Below, piece by piece: positions 14,657 through 14,791 of a stretch of 14,791 nt of DNA (the first letter of the stretch is position 1; every line of letters begins with the position of its first letter). The notes beneath the pieces are model-generated. The model saw only the letters and a list, made by a program, of their open reading frames with translations, had not been told where the DNA came from and did no database searches. The DNA is from JBMNSK01 sp050945155 (GTDB taxonomy: Bacteria > Actinomycetota > Coriobacteriia > Coriobacteriales > Eggerthellaceae), in assembly GCA_050945155.1 (NCBI GenBank), contig JBMNSK010000034.1, positions 1-14,791 of the forward strand, read 5' to 3'. The position numbers and the translations under genes are program-made.

Positions 14657-14791
14657 CTAATAATCTGCCGCAGCCGGAGATGCCATCCATCTATCCTCAA
14701 ATTCCTGGTAGGAATCGGCAAGCACAGCACGGCGAGCTTCTTCCATAAGATGAATAAGAAAGTGAAGGTTATGGATGGATAAAAGGATGCC
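14657..14791 (-). CDS. tgt: Queuine tRNA-ribosyltransferase, C-terminal 44 residues (gene continues beyond window)
   Basis: Only the last 44 codons plus the TAG stop are in the window. Tgt exchanges guanine-34 of Asp, Asn, His and Tyr tRNAs for the queuosine precursor preQ1. The visible residues read GILLSIHNLHFLIHLMEEAR, then a hydrophilic end, which matches the characteristic C-terminal helix of bacterial Tgt. The His of the HNLHF stretch is the expected last ligand of its structural zinc site; the Cys ligands would lie outside the window. Its position directly upstream of secDF matches the common tgt-yajC-secD-secF gene order. The fragment is short, so the call rests on this motif and the context. 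Confidence 0.85.
   Translation of the reverse strand, partial: GILLSIHNLHFLIHLMEEARRAVLADSYQEFEDRWMASPAAADY

Overview
The window is a compact stretch of bacterial chromosome with no mobile elements, CRISPR arrays or RNA genes beyond one cis-regulatory riboswitch. GC content looks moderate by eye. Three things suggest an actinobacterium, most likely of the class Coriobacteriia (Atopobium/Olsenella-like): a single-chain SecDF, a compact ribU-ecfA1-ecfA2-ecfT operon, and low-complexity Lys/Glu/Ala-rich extensions on several proteins. This assignment is inference from gene content and style, not a database match.

Left part, 1-5852, minus strand: addB followed by addA, with 2 bp between them. They encode a double-strand-break repair helicase-nuclease. 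AddA runs off the left edge after 1,016 residues, so its nuclease domain is not visible. AddB carries an intact PD-(D/E)XK nuclease core, but it lacks the iron-sulfur cysteines at both ends of that domain and has no N-terminal P-loop. A -10-like hexamer 6 nt before the addB ATG suggests a leaderless transcript.

5853-7171: a short divergent intergenic region, then a plus-strand class I/II PLP aminotransferase. This is the only plus-strand gene. It converges on ecfT with 9 bp between the stop codons.

7181-10889, minus strand: a textbook FMN-responsive riboflavin uptake operon. Its layout is promoter (TTGCAT, 17 bp, TATAAT), FMN (RFN) riboswitch aptamer, a possible antiterminator hairpin, an intrinsic terminator, then ribU, ecfA1, ecfA2 and ecfT with short gaps or overlaps. 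High FMN should terminate transcription before ribU, which puts the whole ECF motor module under FMN control. EcfA2 carries an unusual very basic insertion of about 50-60 residues ahead of its Walker A motif.

10914-14791, minus strand: a small DUF1292 protein, a strong hairpin, a 1,065-residue SecD-SecF fusion with a repetitive charged cytoplasmic tail, and the last 44 codons of tgt (queuine tRNA-ribosyltransferase). The familiar tgt-yajC-secD-secF order is kept, except that secD and secF are fused and yajC is absent from the 167 bp gap. I found no clearly new system. The most unusual signals are the iron-sulfur-less AddB, the basic EcfA2 insertion and the SecDF tail.
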